Made by a program: the position numbers and the translations under genes. The notes under the pieces were generated by a model. It was not told the DNA's origin. It saw nothing but the letters and a program-made list of their open reading frames with translations, and searched no databases. From Methanosphaera sp. (GTDB lineage: Archaea > Methanobacteriota > Methanobacteria > Methanobacteriales > Methanobacteriaceae), in contig JAFRKG010000120.1 of NCBI GenBank assembly GCA_017431845.1, forward strand, positions 1 to 64,000: a stretch of 64,000 nt of DNA, given 5' to 3'. Positions 27,593 through 36,191 of this stretch are shown in pieces (position 1 is the first letter of the stretch; each line of letters starts with the position of its first letter).

Positions 27593-28432
27593 ATGGAACA
27601 CATAACATTAACAAACGGTACAAAAATACCACAACTAGGATTTGGAGTATTTCAAATACCACCAGAAAACACAAAAGAAATAGTAAAACAAGCAATAGAA
27701 GTAGGATACAGACACTTTGACACAGCACAAGCATACTTCAACGAAGCAGAACTCGGAGAAGCAATAAAAGAAAGCGGAATCAAAAGAGAAGAATTCTTCA
27801 TCACAACAAAAGTATGGCACACAAGCCACGGCTACCAAGAAACCAAAAAAGCATGCGAAGAATCATTAAAAAAACTAAAAACAAACTACATAGACCTATA
27901 CCTAATACATCAAAACATTGGAGACATATACTCAACATGGAAAGCATTAGAAGAATTATACAAAGAAAACAAAGTAAAAGCAATAGGAGTATGTAACTTC
28001 ACACCATCAAGATACGTAAACCTATCACTACACAGCCAAATAAAACCAATGATAAACCAAATAGAAATCAACCCATTCTATCAACAAGACCAAATAGAAA
28101 CATTCTACCAAAAAGATGCAACAACAGTAGAATCATTGGGACCACTAGCAGAAGGAAAAAACAACATATTTAACAATCAAACACTCAAAAAAATAGCACA
28201 AAAATATGAAAAAACAGTAGCACAAATAATATTAAGATGGATAATCCAAAGAGGAATAATAACATTCCCAAAATCAACCAAAAAAGAAAGAATGACAGAA
28301 AATATCAATATATTTGACTTCGAATTAAAAGAAGAAGATATGAAAAAAATAAAAGAATTAGAAACGGGAATACCAATAGCAGACATTGATAGTCCAGAAT
28401 TTGTAGAAACAATATCAAAATATGGAGCGTAG
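27593..28432 (+). CDS. Aldo/keto reductase (2,5-diketo-D-gluconate reductase type)
   Basis: A 279-residue NADPH-dependent carbonyl reductase. The catalytic tetrad is complete: Asp43 and Tyr48 in HFDTAQAYFNE, Lys73 in TTKVW and His106 in LIHQ. The C-terminal FPKSTKKERMTEN supplies the NADPH phosphate-binding part. It reduces aldehydes or ketones; the substrate is unknown. GTGAT precedes the ATG by 4 bases. The SDR pseudogene begins 7 bases after its stop, so the two were probably one operon. Codons are strongly A-ending. Confidence 0.9.
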   Translation: MEHITLTNGTKIPQLGFGVFQIPPENTKEIVKQAIEVGYRHFDTAQAYFNEAELGEAIKESGIKREEFFITTKVWHTSHGYQETKKACEESLKKLKTNYIDLYLIHQNIGDIYSTWKALEELYKENKVKAIGVCNFTPSRYVNLSLHSQIKPMINQIEINPFYQQDQIETFYQKDATTVESLGPLAEGKNNIFNNQTLKKIAQKYEKTVAQIILRWIIQRGIITFPKSTKKERMTENINIFDFELKEEDMKKIKELETGIPIADIDSPEFVETISKYGA

Positions 28433-28438
28433 ATAAAA

Positions 28439-29293
28439 ATGAAATTTGACTTAAATGAAGATAAAGAAGTAGTAGTATTACTAGGTGCAGGAGACATGGG
28501 ATAAGCCATAATAAAAAGAATCTCAGCAGGAAAAAAAATATTACTAGCCGATATCAATGAAGAAAAACTAGAAACACTACAAAAAGAACCTACATACTCA
28601 GGATATGATGTAGAAACACAAGTAACAAATGCAATAGAAGAAAAATCAATAAAACAATTAGCACAAAAAGCAGCATCATTAGGAAAAGTAATGTACTTCA
28701 TAGATACAGCAGGAGCATCACCCTCCCAAGCAACACCAGAACACATAATAAACCTAGACCTTATAGGAACATCATATGCAATAGATGAATTCGGAAAAGT
28801 CATGGCAAAAGGAGGAGCAGGATTAATAATATCCTCAATGACAGGATACATGCCATCACAACTAACACAAGAAGACGAAAATCAACTAAGAACCACAGAA
28901 ACAAGTAAATTGAAAAATTTAAACTGTCTAAAAGAAGAAATAATAACTAACTCTGGAATAGCATATGTAGTATCTAAAAAAGCAAACCAACTAAGAGTAC
29001 AATATGCTTCTGCAACTTCATGGGCAGAACGAGGAGTGAGAATAAATTCAATAAGTCCTGGTATAATAGTAACACCATTAGCCTATGATGAATTTAACAC
29101 TTCAGGCGAAGGATACCAAAGAATGATAGATGTATGTGGAGCAAAAAGAGTAGGAACATCTGATGAAATAGCATTTGCAAGTGAATTCTTATTAAGTAAC
29201 AAAACAGGATTTGTAACAGGAATATACTTACTAATCGATGGAGGAACCATAGCTTCCATAAATAGTGGAGTAATGGACATAGAAATTCATTAA
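28439..29293 (+). pseudogene. Short-chain dehydrogenase/reductase interrupted by an ochre codon
   Basis: The frame opening at 28439 reads an SDR start (EVVVLLGAGDMG), then a TAA at 28502-28504, then continues in the same frame for another 263 codons to 29293. The stop falls inside the nucleotide-binding GxxxGxG motif, where Gln (CAA) is a plausible ancestor. The rest is a complete SDR: LLADINE, FIDTAGAS, LIISSM, the catalytic Tyr-x-x-x-Lys in AYVVSKKAN, INSISPGIIVTPL and the C-terminal TGIYLLIDGG. The 200-residue open frame from ATG 28691 lacks the NAD-binding half and should be inactive. It follows the aldo/keto reductase gene closely. Confidence 0.82.
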
Positions 29294-29502
29294 TCCTATT
29301 ATTTAACTTTTTTTTTAAAATTTTTAATTCAATTCTTATAATATATTATATAAATTTCAAGCCACAACATCAACAAAATTAATTATTTAATAAAAAAACT
29401 AAAAAAGGCATGATAAAAAATAATATAAAACCTAATAAATGAAAGGTACAAATATCAGAAAAAATATATTAACAAATTAACAAAAATGAGGGATAATATC
29501 AT

Positions 29503-30117
29503 ATGAAACAAAAAATAATAAGTATATTAATAATACTCATTATACTTGGTTGTGGAATAACAACACTAAATGCAGCTACAAATGAAGAAACAACAGCAAA
29601 TCAGATACTAAACCAGAAAAACACAGAAGATTCAAAGGTACTGGTAGCTTATTTCTCAAGAACAGGAGAAAACTATAATGTAGGAAATACAGAAGTAGGA
29701 AACACGGCAATGATAGCATCATACATTAAAGAATACCTGAAAGCAGACAGCTACGAAATAATACCAGTAAACAAATACCCAACAGGATACGATGAATGCC
29801 TAGAAATAGCAAAAAAAGAACAACAGGAAAATGCCCGACCAGAAATACAAAACAAAGTGGAAAACATAGACAAATATGATACAATAATCATAGGATATCC
29901 AATATGGTATGGTGACACGCCAATGATAATTAACACATTCCTGGAACAAAATAATCTTGAAGGAAAAAACATATTATTATTCAACACACATGAAGGATCA
30001 CAAGATGCAGGAACATACAAGAAAATAGCAGATAAAATGTCATCATCAAAAGTAAACACAAACGGATTAGCAGTACAAGGACAAACAGCAAGAACAAATG
30101 AAACAACAAACAATTGA
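29503..30117 (+). CDS. Secreted or lipid-anchored flavodoxin, C-terminus frameshifted
   Basis: A 204-residue protein with a hydrophobic N-terminus (residues 4-24, with a Gly-Cys that could be a lipoprotein site) and a flavodoxin-4-type domain: LVAYFSRTGEN (FMN phosphate loop), GYPIWYGDTP and FNTHEGS. It would carry electrons on FMN outside the cytoplasm. The expected C-terminal helix is missing in this frame, which ends TNETTNN. It is found instead in the +1 frame, from CAA at 30089 to TAA at 30140-30142, ending TIEWLKQQGY. One inserted base (or two lost) near 30080-30090 explains this. The next gene encodes a haem-type membrane protein, a sensible partner. Confidence 0.78.
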   Translation: MKQKIISILIILIILGCGITTLNAATNEETTANQILNQKNTEDSKVLVAYFSRTGENYNVGNTEVGNTAMIASYIKEYLKADSYEIIPVNKYPTGYDECLEIAKKEQQENARPEIQNKVENIDKYDTIIIGYPIWYGDTPMIINTFLEQNNLEGKNILLFNTHEGSQDAGTYKKIADKMSSSKVNTNGLAVQGQTARTNETTNN

Positions 30118-30163
30118 ATGGCTAAAACAACAAGGATACTAAGAAGATGAGTAGGAATATGCA

Positions 30164-30784
30164 ATGACAAAAAGAATCATCATAAACACATTACTATTAA
30201 CACTAACATTAATAGAATTCTCAAAAACATACCTAATACCAGAAATACATGAAATTATTGGAATAACACTCATAATCCTAATCATAATTCACCTAATACA
30301 AAACAGGAGATACTTACAAACAAGACAAAATATCAGCATACTCAGTATAACAAACACTCTCCTACTAATAACATTCATAGCAACAATAATAACAGGATTA
30401 CTATCCAGTCAACTAATCCCAATACTAAATATACATCAAATATCAACCAATTACTTACACAAAATTCTAGCATATATCACATTATTAATAATCTCAGTAC
30501 ATCTAGGATTAAACATTAACAAAATGATAAACAGAGCAGATAATCAAATAAAAAACAAGCACATAAAACAAGCAATATCCATAATCATAATAATATTGGG
30601 CATAATATCATTCATACAGTTAGATTATTTTAACCATCTGACAGGAAATATAGGATTCTCAGCAAATAATACTAATCTGATCATAAACATATTACAATAC
30701 CTGAGTATAGTACTAGCAATTACGCTGATAACACATTATATAAACAATAACATCAAAAAACAAAATTCTACAAAAAAAGAATAG
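30164..30784 (+). CDS. DUF4405-like membrane protein (cytochrome b561-type)
   Basis: A 206-residue protein with about six hydrophobic helices. Histidines occur in helix-edge positions typical of DUF4405/flavinylation-associated cytochromes: HEIIG and IIHLIQNRRYL in the first helix pair, LHKILAY and VHLGLN in the next. Four such His could hold two b haems. This fold often passes electrons across the membrane to extracytoplasmic flavoproteins, which fits the preceding secreted flavodoxin (22 bases from its frameshifted end). Haem use in Methanosphaera is uncertain, so the function is tentative. Confidence 0.65.
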   Translation: MTKRIIINTLLLTLTLIEFSKTYLIPEIHEIIGITLIILIIIHLIQNRRYLQTRQNISILSITNTLLLITFIATIITGLLSSQLIPILNIHQISTNYLHKILAYITLLIISVHLGLNINKMINRADNQIKNKHIKQAISIIIIILGIISFIQLDYFNHLTGNIGFSANNTNLIINILQYLSIVLAITLITHYINNNIKKQNSTKKE

Positions 30785-30792
30785 ATTTAAAG

Positions 30793-31011
30793 TTATTCAT
30801 TAACATTAAAATCTATTAAATCCCCATTTTCTTTAACAATCTTAGCAATAGATTCTTCAGCAGAAGACAATTTATCATTACAATTTTTTACTAATTTCAT
30901 TGCATTATTAAATTCATCAATAGCCTCATCTAAAGGCACGTCTCCATTCTCTAATTTGTTAACAATCTCTTCTAACATTTCTAAACTTTCTTCAAAACTT
31001 AAATCATTCAT
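30793..31011 (-). CDS. xseB: Exodeoxyribonuclease VII small subunit
   Basis: A 72-residue acidic helical protein with the XseB signature: SFEESLEMLEEIVNKLENGDVPLDEAI, then a second helix with the NAMKLVKNC and KLSSAEE positions. It binds the large subunit XseA to form exonuclease VII, which cuts single-stranded DNA from both ends into short oligomers in repair. The ATG directly follows the TAA of xseA with no gap, so the two are coupled. Exonuclease VII is a bacterial enzyme, and its presence in this archaeal setting suggests transfer into the lineage. Confidence 0.9.
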   Translation of the reverse strand: MNDLSFEESLEMLEEIVNKLENGDVPLDEAIDEFNNAMKLVKNCNDKLSSAEESIAKIVKENGDLIDFNVNE

Positions 31012-32265
31012 TTAAATCACCTTAGTATTAACTTCTCCATCATCAAACCTAATTATAAGTTCGTCACCTTGATTAACATCTTTAACACTAGAAACAACAG
31101 TATCTTCCTTTTTAGCTATAGAATATCCTCTTTTCAATGTTAAAAGAGGATTTAAAATTTCTAATTTTCCAAGATTTCTTATAAAACGTTCCTTTTTCTT
31201 ATCAATTAAAGAATCTGGTTTTCTTAAAACAGGGGAATTCTCTAACTTGAACAGTTTGTTCCTATTTTCATTAATAATATTCTTCGAAATATAATCAAAA
31301 CGACCTAATAAATTATCTAAATGCATCCTCTTAATATCATAAATATGTGTAGGACTTTTAAACAACTGTTTATTAGAAATATCCTCTAATCTATTCTTGT
31401 AATAAAAAATCATCTCATTAATGCTATTATTTGCCCTAATATTATACTGTTTAACTTTATCCTTTAATTCCTTAATATCTGGTACGGCTCGTTCTGCAGC
31501 AGCGGTGGGTGTTGCAGCTCTTAAATCAGCAACAAAATCACTGATAGTAAAATCAATTTCATGTCCAACAGCACTAATGACTGGAGTTTCACATTCAAAT
31601 ATTGCTCTGGCAACTATTTCTTCATTAAATGGCCATAAATCTTCAATACTTCCACCACCACGACCAACAATTAAAGTATCCAAATCATATCCATCAGCCT
31701 TCTGTATCTGTTCCACTATCTGGAACTTAGCCAGGTCTCCCTGAACTAATGTAGAAAATACTAAAACTTCACATAAGGGATATCTTCTTTTAATGGTGGT
31801 GATAATGTCACGTATGGCAGCACCTGTCTGGGCTGTAACTGCTCCAATACGTTTGGGATATCTTGGAATTTGCTTCTTATGTGACTCATCGAATAATCCT
31901 TCATCATCTAATTTCTTTTTTAACTGTTCATATGCGATATGTAATTCTCCCAGACCATCCTCGGTTATCTTTTTAGCATGTAACTGGTATTGACCATTTT
32001 TTTCATATACTTCGATGTTACCTCGGATAATTACTTTCATACCATCTTTGGGCTCAAATTTAAGGTATTGTCGGAAACCATAAAACATCACTGCACTAAT
32101 TTGTGAATTTTTATCCTTAAGTGTAAAATAGCTATGTCCACTAGGATATGTTTTATAATTAGATATTTCACCTCTAATATTGATGTCACTAAGTTGTTCA
32201 TCCAGTTTCATCTTATTATTGATGTATCTGTTTATCTGGGTAACTGTGACAGGTTTTTCATTCAT
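31012..32265 (-). CDS. xseA: Exodeoxyribonuclease VII large subunit
   Basis: A 417-residue XseA. An N-terminal OB-fold (VTQINRYINNKMKLDEQLSDINIRGEISNYK, residues 6-36, then GHSYFTLKD) binds single-stranded DNA. The catalytic core carries IGAVTAQTGAAIRDI, the GRGGGSIEDLWPFNEE motif and VISAVGHEIDFTISDFVADLRAATPTAAAE, all diagnostic. A coiled-coil region (about 270-370) and the C-terminal RGYSIAKK follow, where XseB would bind. Normal length is about 400-450. GGTGA lies 4 bases before the ATG. It is the first gene of the xseAB operon. Confidence 0.93.
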   Translation of the reverse strand: MNEKPVTVTQINRYINNKMKLDEQLSDINIRGEISNYKTYPSGHSYFTLKDKNSQISAVMFYGFRQYLKFEPKDGMKVIIRGNIEVYEKNGQYQLHAKKITEDGLGELHIAYEQLKKKLDDEGLFDESHKKQIPRYPKRIGAVTAQTGAAIRDIITTIKRRYPLCEVLVFSTLVQGDLAKFQIVEQIQKADGYDLDTLIVGRGGGSIEDLWPFNEEIVARAIFECETPVISAVGHEIDFTISDFVADLRAATPTAAAERAVPDIKELKDKVKQYNIRANNSINEMIFYYKNRLEDISNKQLFKSPTHIYDIKRMHLDNLLGRFDYISKNIINENRNKLFKLENSPVLRKPDSLIDKKKERFIRNLGKLEILNPLLTLKRGYSIAKKEDTVVSSVKDVNQGDELIIRFDDGEVNTKVI

Positions 32266-32471
32266 AAATTCACCTTAAATAAAATTTATAGTATAATTTA
32301 TGTATTTAATATAATTTAACACTATTTTTTTTCTAATCAATTAAAAAATTAGTCTTTTATAAAAATAGGTTGGATGGGGGAGAGGATGTGTTTTAATACT
32401 ATTTAACGAAATGATTTTTATTATCACTATCATATAATTCATTTAATCATATGAAAAATATTATCCAATAA

Positions 32472-33506
32472 TTATTGACCATATAAACTATACTTAATAA
32501 TTCTATCAGATAGTTTATCAATAACACCTGCAGGTATTCTTGTTTGAATAATATTCATAGGTAAATTATTGTCATTCAAACTATATGCACCCATATGCAC
32601 AATATTTTCCTGAAAAGTTCCATTACCTTTCTCTTCTTCAAGTCGAGCACTTCTAATCTGATTACTTGTAAGTGCCCTAATTTTCACACGCATCTTTTTA
32701 TTATCCATTTTTATCAGAATATGTTTGGGAATATCAGTACCAACAATTTCTTCCTCGTTAACATAATCAACAAAGTCCACGGTATTGTCTTCTATTTCAT
32801 TATTATCATATTCATTTTCAGATGCATTTGCTTCATGAGCATCAATAACTTTACCATCACGAACAGTAATTATCTTATCAGCTTGATTAGCGACGGCAGG
32901 ATCATGGGTAACTACAATAAGTGTAACGTTACGTTCCTCATGTAATTTTTTCAACAAATCCATAATAACCTGACTAGTTTTAGTATCCAGAGCTCCGGTA
33001 GGTTCATCAGCAATAATGATGGACGGTTCATTAATTAAAGCTCTTGCAATGGCCACACGTTGTCTTTGTCCACCAGACATTTTTGTAGGATTTTGATGAA
33101 TTTTATCCTCTAAACCCACACTTTTTAATAATTCCTCAGCTCTTTGTTTTTGCTTTCGATTTACACGGAGATGTTTTCCAATTAATGGAATCTGAACATT
33201 TTCGATAACACTTAGATTTGGAATTAAATTATGTAACTGAAAGATAAATCCAATCTTTTCTGAACGAAACTTGGATAAATTCTCTTTGGAATTGTTGAGG
33301 TCAATACCATCTACAATTATTCTGCCACTATCTGGTATATCTAAAGCTCCAATCATGTTAAGAAGGGTGGATTTACCACTTCCTGAAGGTCCAATAATTG
33401 ATACAAATTCTCCATCTCGTATATCAAGGTTTATTCCATTCAAAGCCTTAGTTTCACCATTATCATAGAATTTCTTCAAATCCCTAATACTAACAATATT
33501 TGACAT
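32472..33506 (-). CDS. MacB/LolD-type ABC transporter ATPase with a C-terminal extension
   Basis: A 344-residue protein. Residues 1-225 are a full ABC ATPase: Walker A GPSGSGKST, MSGGQRQRVAIARALI signature, Walker B IIADEPTGALD and H-loop VTHD, all typical of the MacB/LolD branch that powers FtsX-like permeases. After an acidic linker (about 228-262, many Glu, Asp and Asn), residues 265-344 form an extra domain not found in ordinary LolD/MacB ATPases (PKHILIKMDNKKMRVKIRALTSNQIRSAR and on). It may bind a regulator or lock the ATPase to its permease; this is speculation. The permease gene lies 20 bases upstream. Confidence 0.88.
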   Translation of the reverse strand: MSNIVSIRDLKKFYDNGETKALNGINLDIRDGEFVSIIGPSGSGKSTLLNMIGALDIPDSGRIIVDGIDLNNSKENLSKFRSEKIGFIFQLHNLIPNLSVIENVQIPLIGKHLRVNRKQKQRAEELLKSVGLEDKIHQNPTKMSGGQRQRVAIARALINEPSIIIADEPTGALDTKTSQVIMDLLKKLHEERNVTLIVVTHDPAVANQADKIITVRDGKVIDAHEANASENEYDNNEIEDNTVDFVDYVNEEEIVGTDIPKHILIKMDNKKMRVKIRALTSNQIRSARLEEEKGNGTFQENIVHMGAYSLNDNNLPMNIIQTRIPAGVIDKLSDRIIKYSLYGQ

Positions 33507-33526
33507 ACTTATAATTCTCCTCCAAA

Positions 33527-34657
33527 CTATTCATAACGTAATGCTTCTGTAGGTGATAATCGTGAAGCTTTAATAGCAGGATATAATCCACCAATAATTC
33601 CAACACTTAACGCAACAGCGAAAGCCTTGATAAATACAACTGTATTAAATATGAGGGTCATATCATCACCAGTAAATTTGAACAAAATTATAACTGCCAG
33701 TACTCCTAAAACAGATCCAATAATACCAGAGAGAATGGTTAAAACAATAGATTCACCCATAATCATGGCCAATATTCTTTTTTTAGTCCAACCAACAGAT
33801 TTTAATACGCCAATTTCACGAGTTCTTTCAAATACTGTCATCATCATAGTATTAATAACACCAAGACCACCAATAATTATAGCTAATGCCTCAATAGCAG
33901 TGGTTGCTGAATTAATCATACCTAAAGTATCATCAATAGTTTGTGACATTTCTTCTGTTGTAATAGTACTTAAAGTGTTATTATATTCACTTTTAATTTT
34001 ATCATTAACTGTGGTTAAATTAGCATCCTTTTTTATCTTTATGGATATACTGGATATTTCTCCTTCATTGTCGGTAATGTTCTGTAATCTTTCAAGATTA
34101 GTATACATTGCACTATCATAAAATATGGATCCTGTTTCGTATATACCTGTAATCTTAAACTCATTACCATAAACGTCTATGGTATCACCGATGGTATAAT
34201 TCTCTTCATCAGCAAGACTTTTTCCAACAATTAATTCATCTTTACTTTCATCAAATATGCTGCCGTTAACATTATTTATACCAACAATACTTAAATCATC
34301 CTTTTTGGCTCCATATAATGTATTACCAAAACGATTTGATTCATTAGTGTTTGATGTATCAATAACTCTACTTTCAAGCATTCCAGCAGTCTTTTCAACA
34401 CCTTCTATCTTTGATAATTCTTCGACATAACTTTCATTAAGATTTCCAGAGGATGTACTCATAGAACTACCAATCTTTGTGGCAGTTATCTCTGCTGAGC
34501 CATCTTTTAATGTTGTTTCAGTAGAATCCTCTAAAGAAACTGTAATCATGCCTAAGGCAACAATGGTAGCAATACCTATTGCAATACCAACAATAGCTAG
34601 AAAGCTACGGGTTTTATTTCTAAAGGGATTCTTTAATATTAATTTAAAATAATTCAT
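33527..34657 (-). CDS. MacB/FtsX-type ABC transporter permease
   Basis: A 376-residue permease with one N-terminal membrane helix (about 17-40, RSFLAIVGIAIGIATIVALGMI), an extracytoplasmic MacB-PCD-type domain (about 45-250), and three C-terminal helices in an FtsX domain (IEALAIIIGGLGVINTMMMTVFERTREIGVLKSVG, then two more). The family works by mechanotransmission, helping move lipids, peptides or toxins rather than passing them through a channel. It is in a probable three-gene operon, after the tocopherol-cyclase-like gene and before the ATPase gene. Confidence 0.88.
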   Translation of the reverse strand: MNYFKLILKNPFRNKTRSFLAIVGIAIGIATIVALGMITVSLEDSTETTLKDGSAEITATKIGSSMSTSSGNLNESYVEELSKIEGVEKTAGMLESRVIDTSNTNESNRFGNTLYGAKKDDLSIVGINNVNGSIFDESKDELIVGKSLADEENYTIGDTIDVYGNEFKITGIYETGSIFYDSAMYTNLERLQNITDNEGEISSISIKIKKDANLTTVNDKIKSEYNNTLSTITTEEMSQTIDDTLGMINSATTAIEALAIIIGGLGVINTMMMTVFERTREIGVLKSVGWTKKRILAMIMGESIVLTILSGIIGSVLGVLAVIILFKFTGDDMTLIFNTVVFIKAFAVALSVGIIGGLYPAIKASRLSPTEALRYE

Positions 34658-34675
34658 ACATTTAACCTTTAATTT

Positions 34676-35809
34676 TTAGGATTGTTTGTCATATTCTCCA
34701 TACTCACAACCAGCGTTTTCCATTTTAACATGGTCTATGAGTGTACCATCTTTTTTATATAATTTTATTTCTCCATATCCTGTTCCACCATTCCATAAAC
34801 GGTTATGTAATTTAAGTCCATTTGGTGCCTCATAATTAAATAACATCATTTCGTCACGTTTACAGTATAATACCATGTCTATATATGAGTCTTTATTTGA
34901 TGCGTGGATGGTCCAGGTATGAACGTCGTCTCCTTCAACAAAGTCGAAATCTATTTTTACTAGATTCCAGAATCTAGCGAAGTTGTATTCATACATTTTT
35001 CCTTCGTAATAAAATCCAATGAGCAATTTTCTTGGAATTTCAATTCCAAATGCTTTGGGTCTGCCACCACCGGCTTCAAAAGCTGAGTTTTCTAATTTTT
35101 TGCCGGTAATTAAACTGGTAATATTACATGATGATATCCAAAGCCAAGGACTTGTAAAGTCTCCACCCCAATTTTTATCGGCATATCCGTATGATTTTTC
35201 GGGTATGACTTCATATTCGATGCCGTCTAATGTAATTGTTCCACTGTATTCTGTTTTAATTCCTTCTGCATGCCAGAACATTTCGAATGAATTGAGTTTT
35301 CTGAATAATTTGCTGGCACCGTATCCTACATTAAATGTTATCTGTTTGTTGATATCTAGGTTCCAGGACATACTGCCTGCATCACACATGTACTCTGGAT
35401 GGTCTATTGCTTCTTTTTCGGTTACTTCGCATGATCCTTCCATATGTGTTTCAGTTAGGGTACAATTTCCGACTTTAACGTCTAGTTTATTGTCTGGACA
35501 ATAGAAATCTTTCATGGAATAAAAGTTATGGATTTGTTTTGGATTTTCTCCCCAGCTTCCGACTTTTATCATGCAATATGATGGTTTTTTTCCTGATTTT
35601 TTATTTTGTGGGTCTTGACCTAATGTTGGTTTGTCTTCTGCGAGGGCGGGGTTGCATACGAAGTATTCTATGAAAAATGCTTTTGGTTCTTTAGTTTCTT
35701 TGTTATATGCGGTTAAGGAATGCCACCACCAGTCATATCCTTTTTTTGCTAATGGTCCATGTAACATATAATGATTTCTTGTTATATCGCTTTTATTCAA
35801 TGGTATCAC
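34676..35809 (-). CDS. Tocopherol cyclase-like protein
   Basis: A 377-residue soluble protein that matches the tocopherol cyclase-like family known in some Firmicutes and plants. Telling parts are DWWWHSLTAYNKETKEPKAFF, WHAEGI, SYGYADKNWGGDFTSPWLWISSC, GRPKAFGIEIPRKLLIGFYYEG and, near the end, NYEAPNGLKLHNRLWNGGTGYG and NAGCEYGEYDKQ. Plant members close the chroman ring of vitamin E; bacterial homologues are uncharacterised, and tocopherol synthesis is not expected here. It may act on or bind a lipid. Its stop is 18 bases before the MacB-type permease start, implying one operon. Confidence 0.8.
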   Translation of the reverse strand: MIPLNKSDITRNHYMLHGPLAKKGYDWWWHSLTAYNKETKEPKAFFIEYFVCNPALAEDKPTLGQDPQNKKSGKKPSYCMIKVGSWGENPKQIHNFYSMKDFYCPDNKLDVKVGNCTLTETHMEGSCEVTEKEAIDHPEYMCDAGSMSWNLDINKQITFNVGYGASKLFRKLNSFEMFWHAEGIKTEYSGTITLDGIEYEVIPEKSYGYADKNWGGDFTSPWLWISSCNITSLITGKKLENSAFEAGGGRPKAFGIEIPRKLLIGFYYEGKMYEYNFARFWNLVKIDFDFVEGDDVHTWTIHASNKDSYIDMVLYCKRDEMMLFNYEAPNGLKLHNRLWNGGTGYGEIKLYKKDGTLIDHVKMENAGCEYGEYDKQS

Positions 35810-36191
35810 ATCATTTTTAGTTATGTTCTTAAAATAATTTTATTTTTATTTATATTATTATTGTGTTTTTTATGTTTTTTCTATTTTTTTATATATTATT
35901 TTAAATTTTGTTACTTTTTTAATTTTTGTACTGTTTTTTTAGAATGTTTTCATTATTTTTTATTTTAAAAAATTAAATATGGTTTTATGGGGTGTTATGT
36001 GTTGTTTTGAGTGTTTTTGTATGGTTAAATGTTTATTGTTTTGATTATTGTTTTTTTCTTTTTTTCTATAAGTTTATATACTATAATATTCAAAGTATGA
36101 AGTAGGAAGCATATTTCCGATATGATTATTTTTATCAATAATCACATAATCATTCAAAAAAATATGTATAATAAACAAAATAGGTGAGTTA
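35810..36191. other. Intergenic region holding the glnA control elements
   Basis: This 382-bp gap separates the divergent tocopherol-cyclase-like gene and glnA. The first 230 bases are T-rich with no visible gene. The right part holds the glnA TATA box and NrpR-type operator, listed separately, followed by a 73-base leader and the AGGTGAG ribosome binding site. Confidence 0.6.
36073..36118 (+). promoter_or_regulatory. glnA promoter with NrpR-type operator
   Basis: A TATA box (TTTATATA, 36073-36080) is followed by GGAAGCATATTTCC at 36105-36118, an exact match to the GGAA-N6-TTCC operator of NrpR, the nitrogen repressor of methanogens. The operator begins 32 bases after the TATA start, so it should cover the transcription start, where a bound repressor would block initiation. 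2-oxoglutarate releases NrpR, so glnA would be on when nitrogen is limiting. The NrpR gene itself is not in this window. Confidence 0.85.

Noticed and set aside
28177-28851. A 224-codon minus-strand frame across the aldo/keto reductase and SDR genes
   Set aside because: It is antisense to two recognised protein-coding frames and has no start signal.
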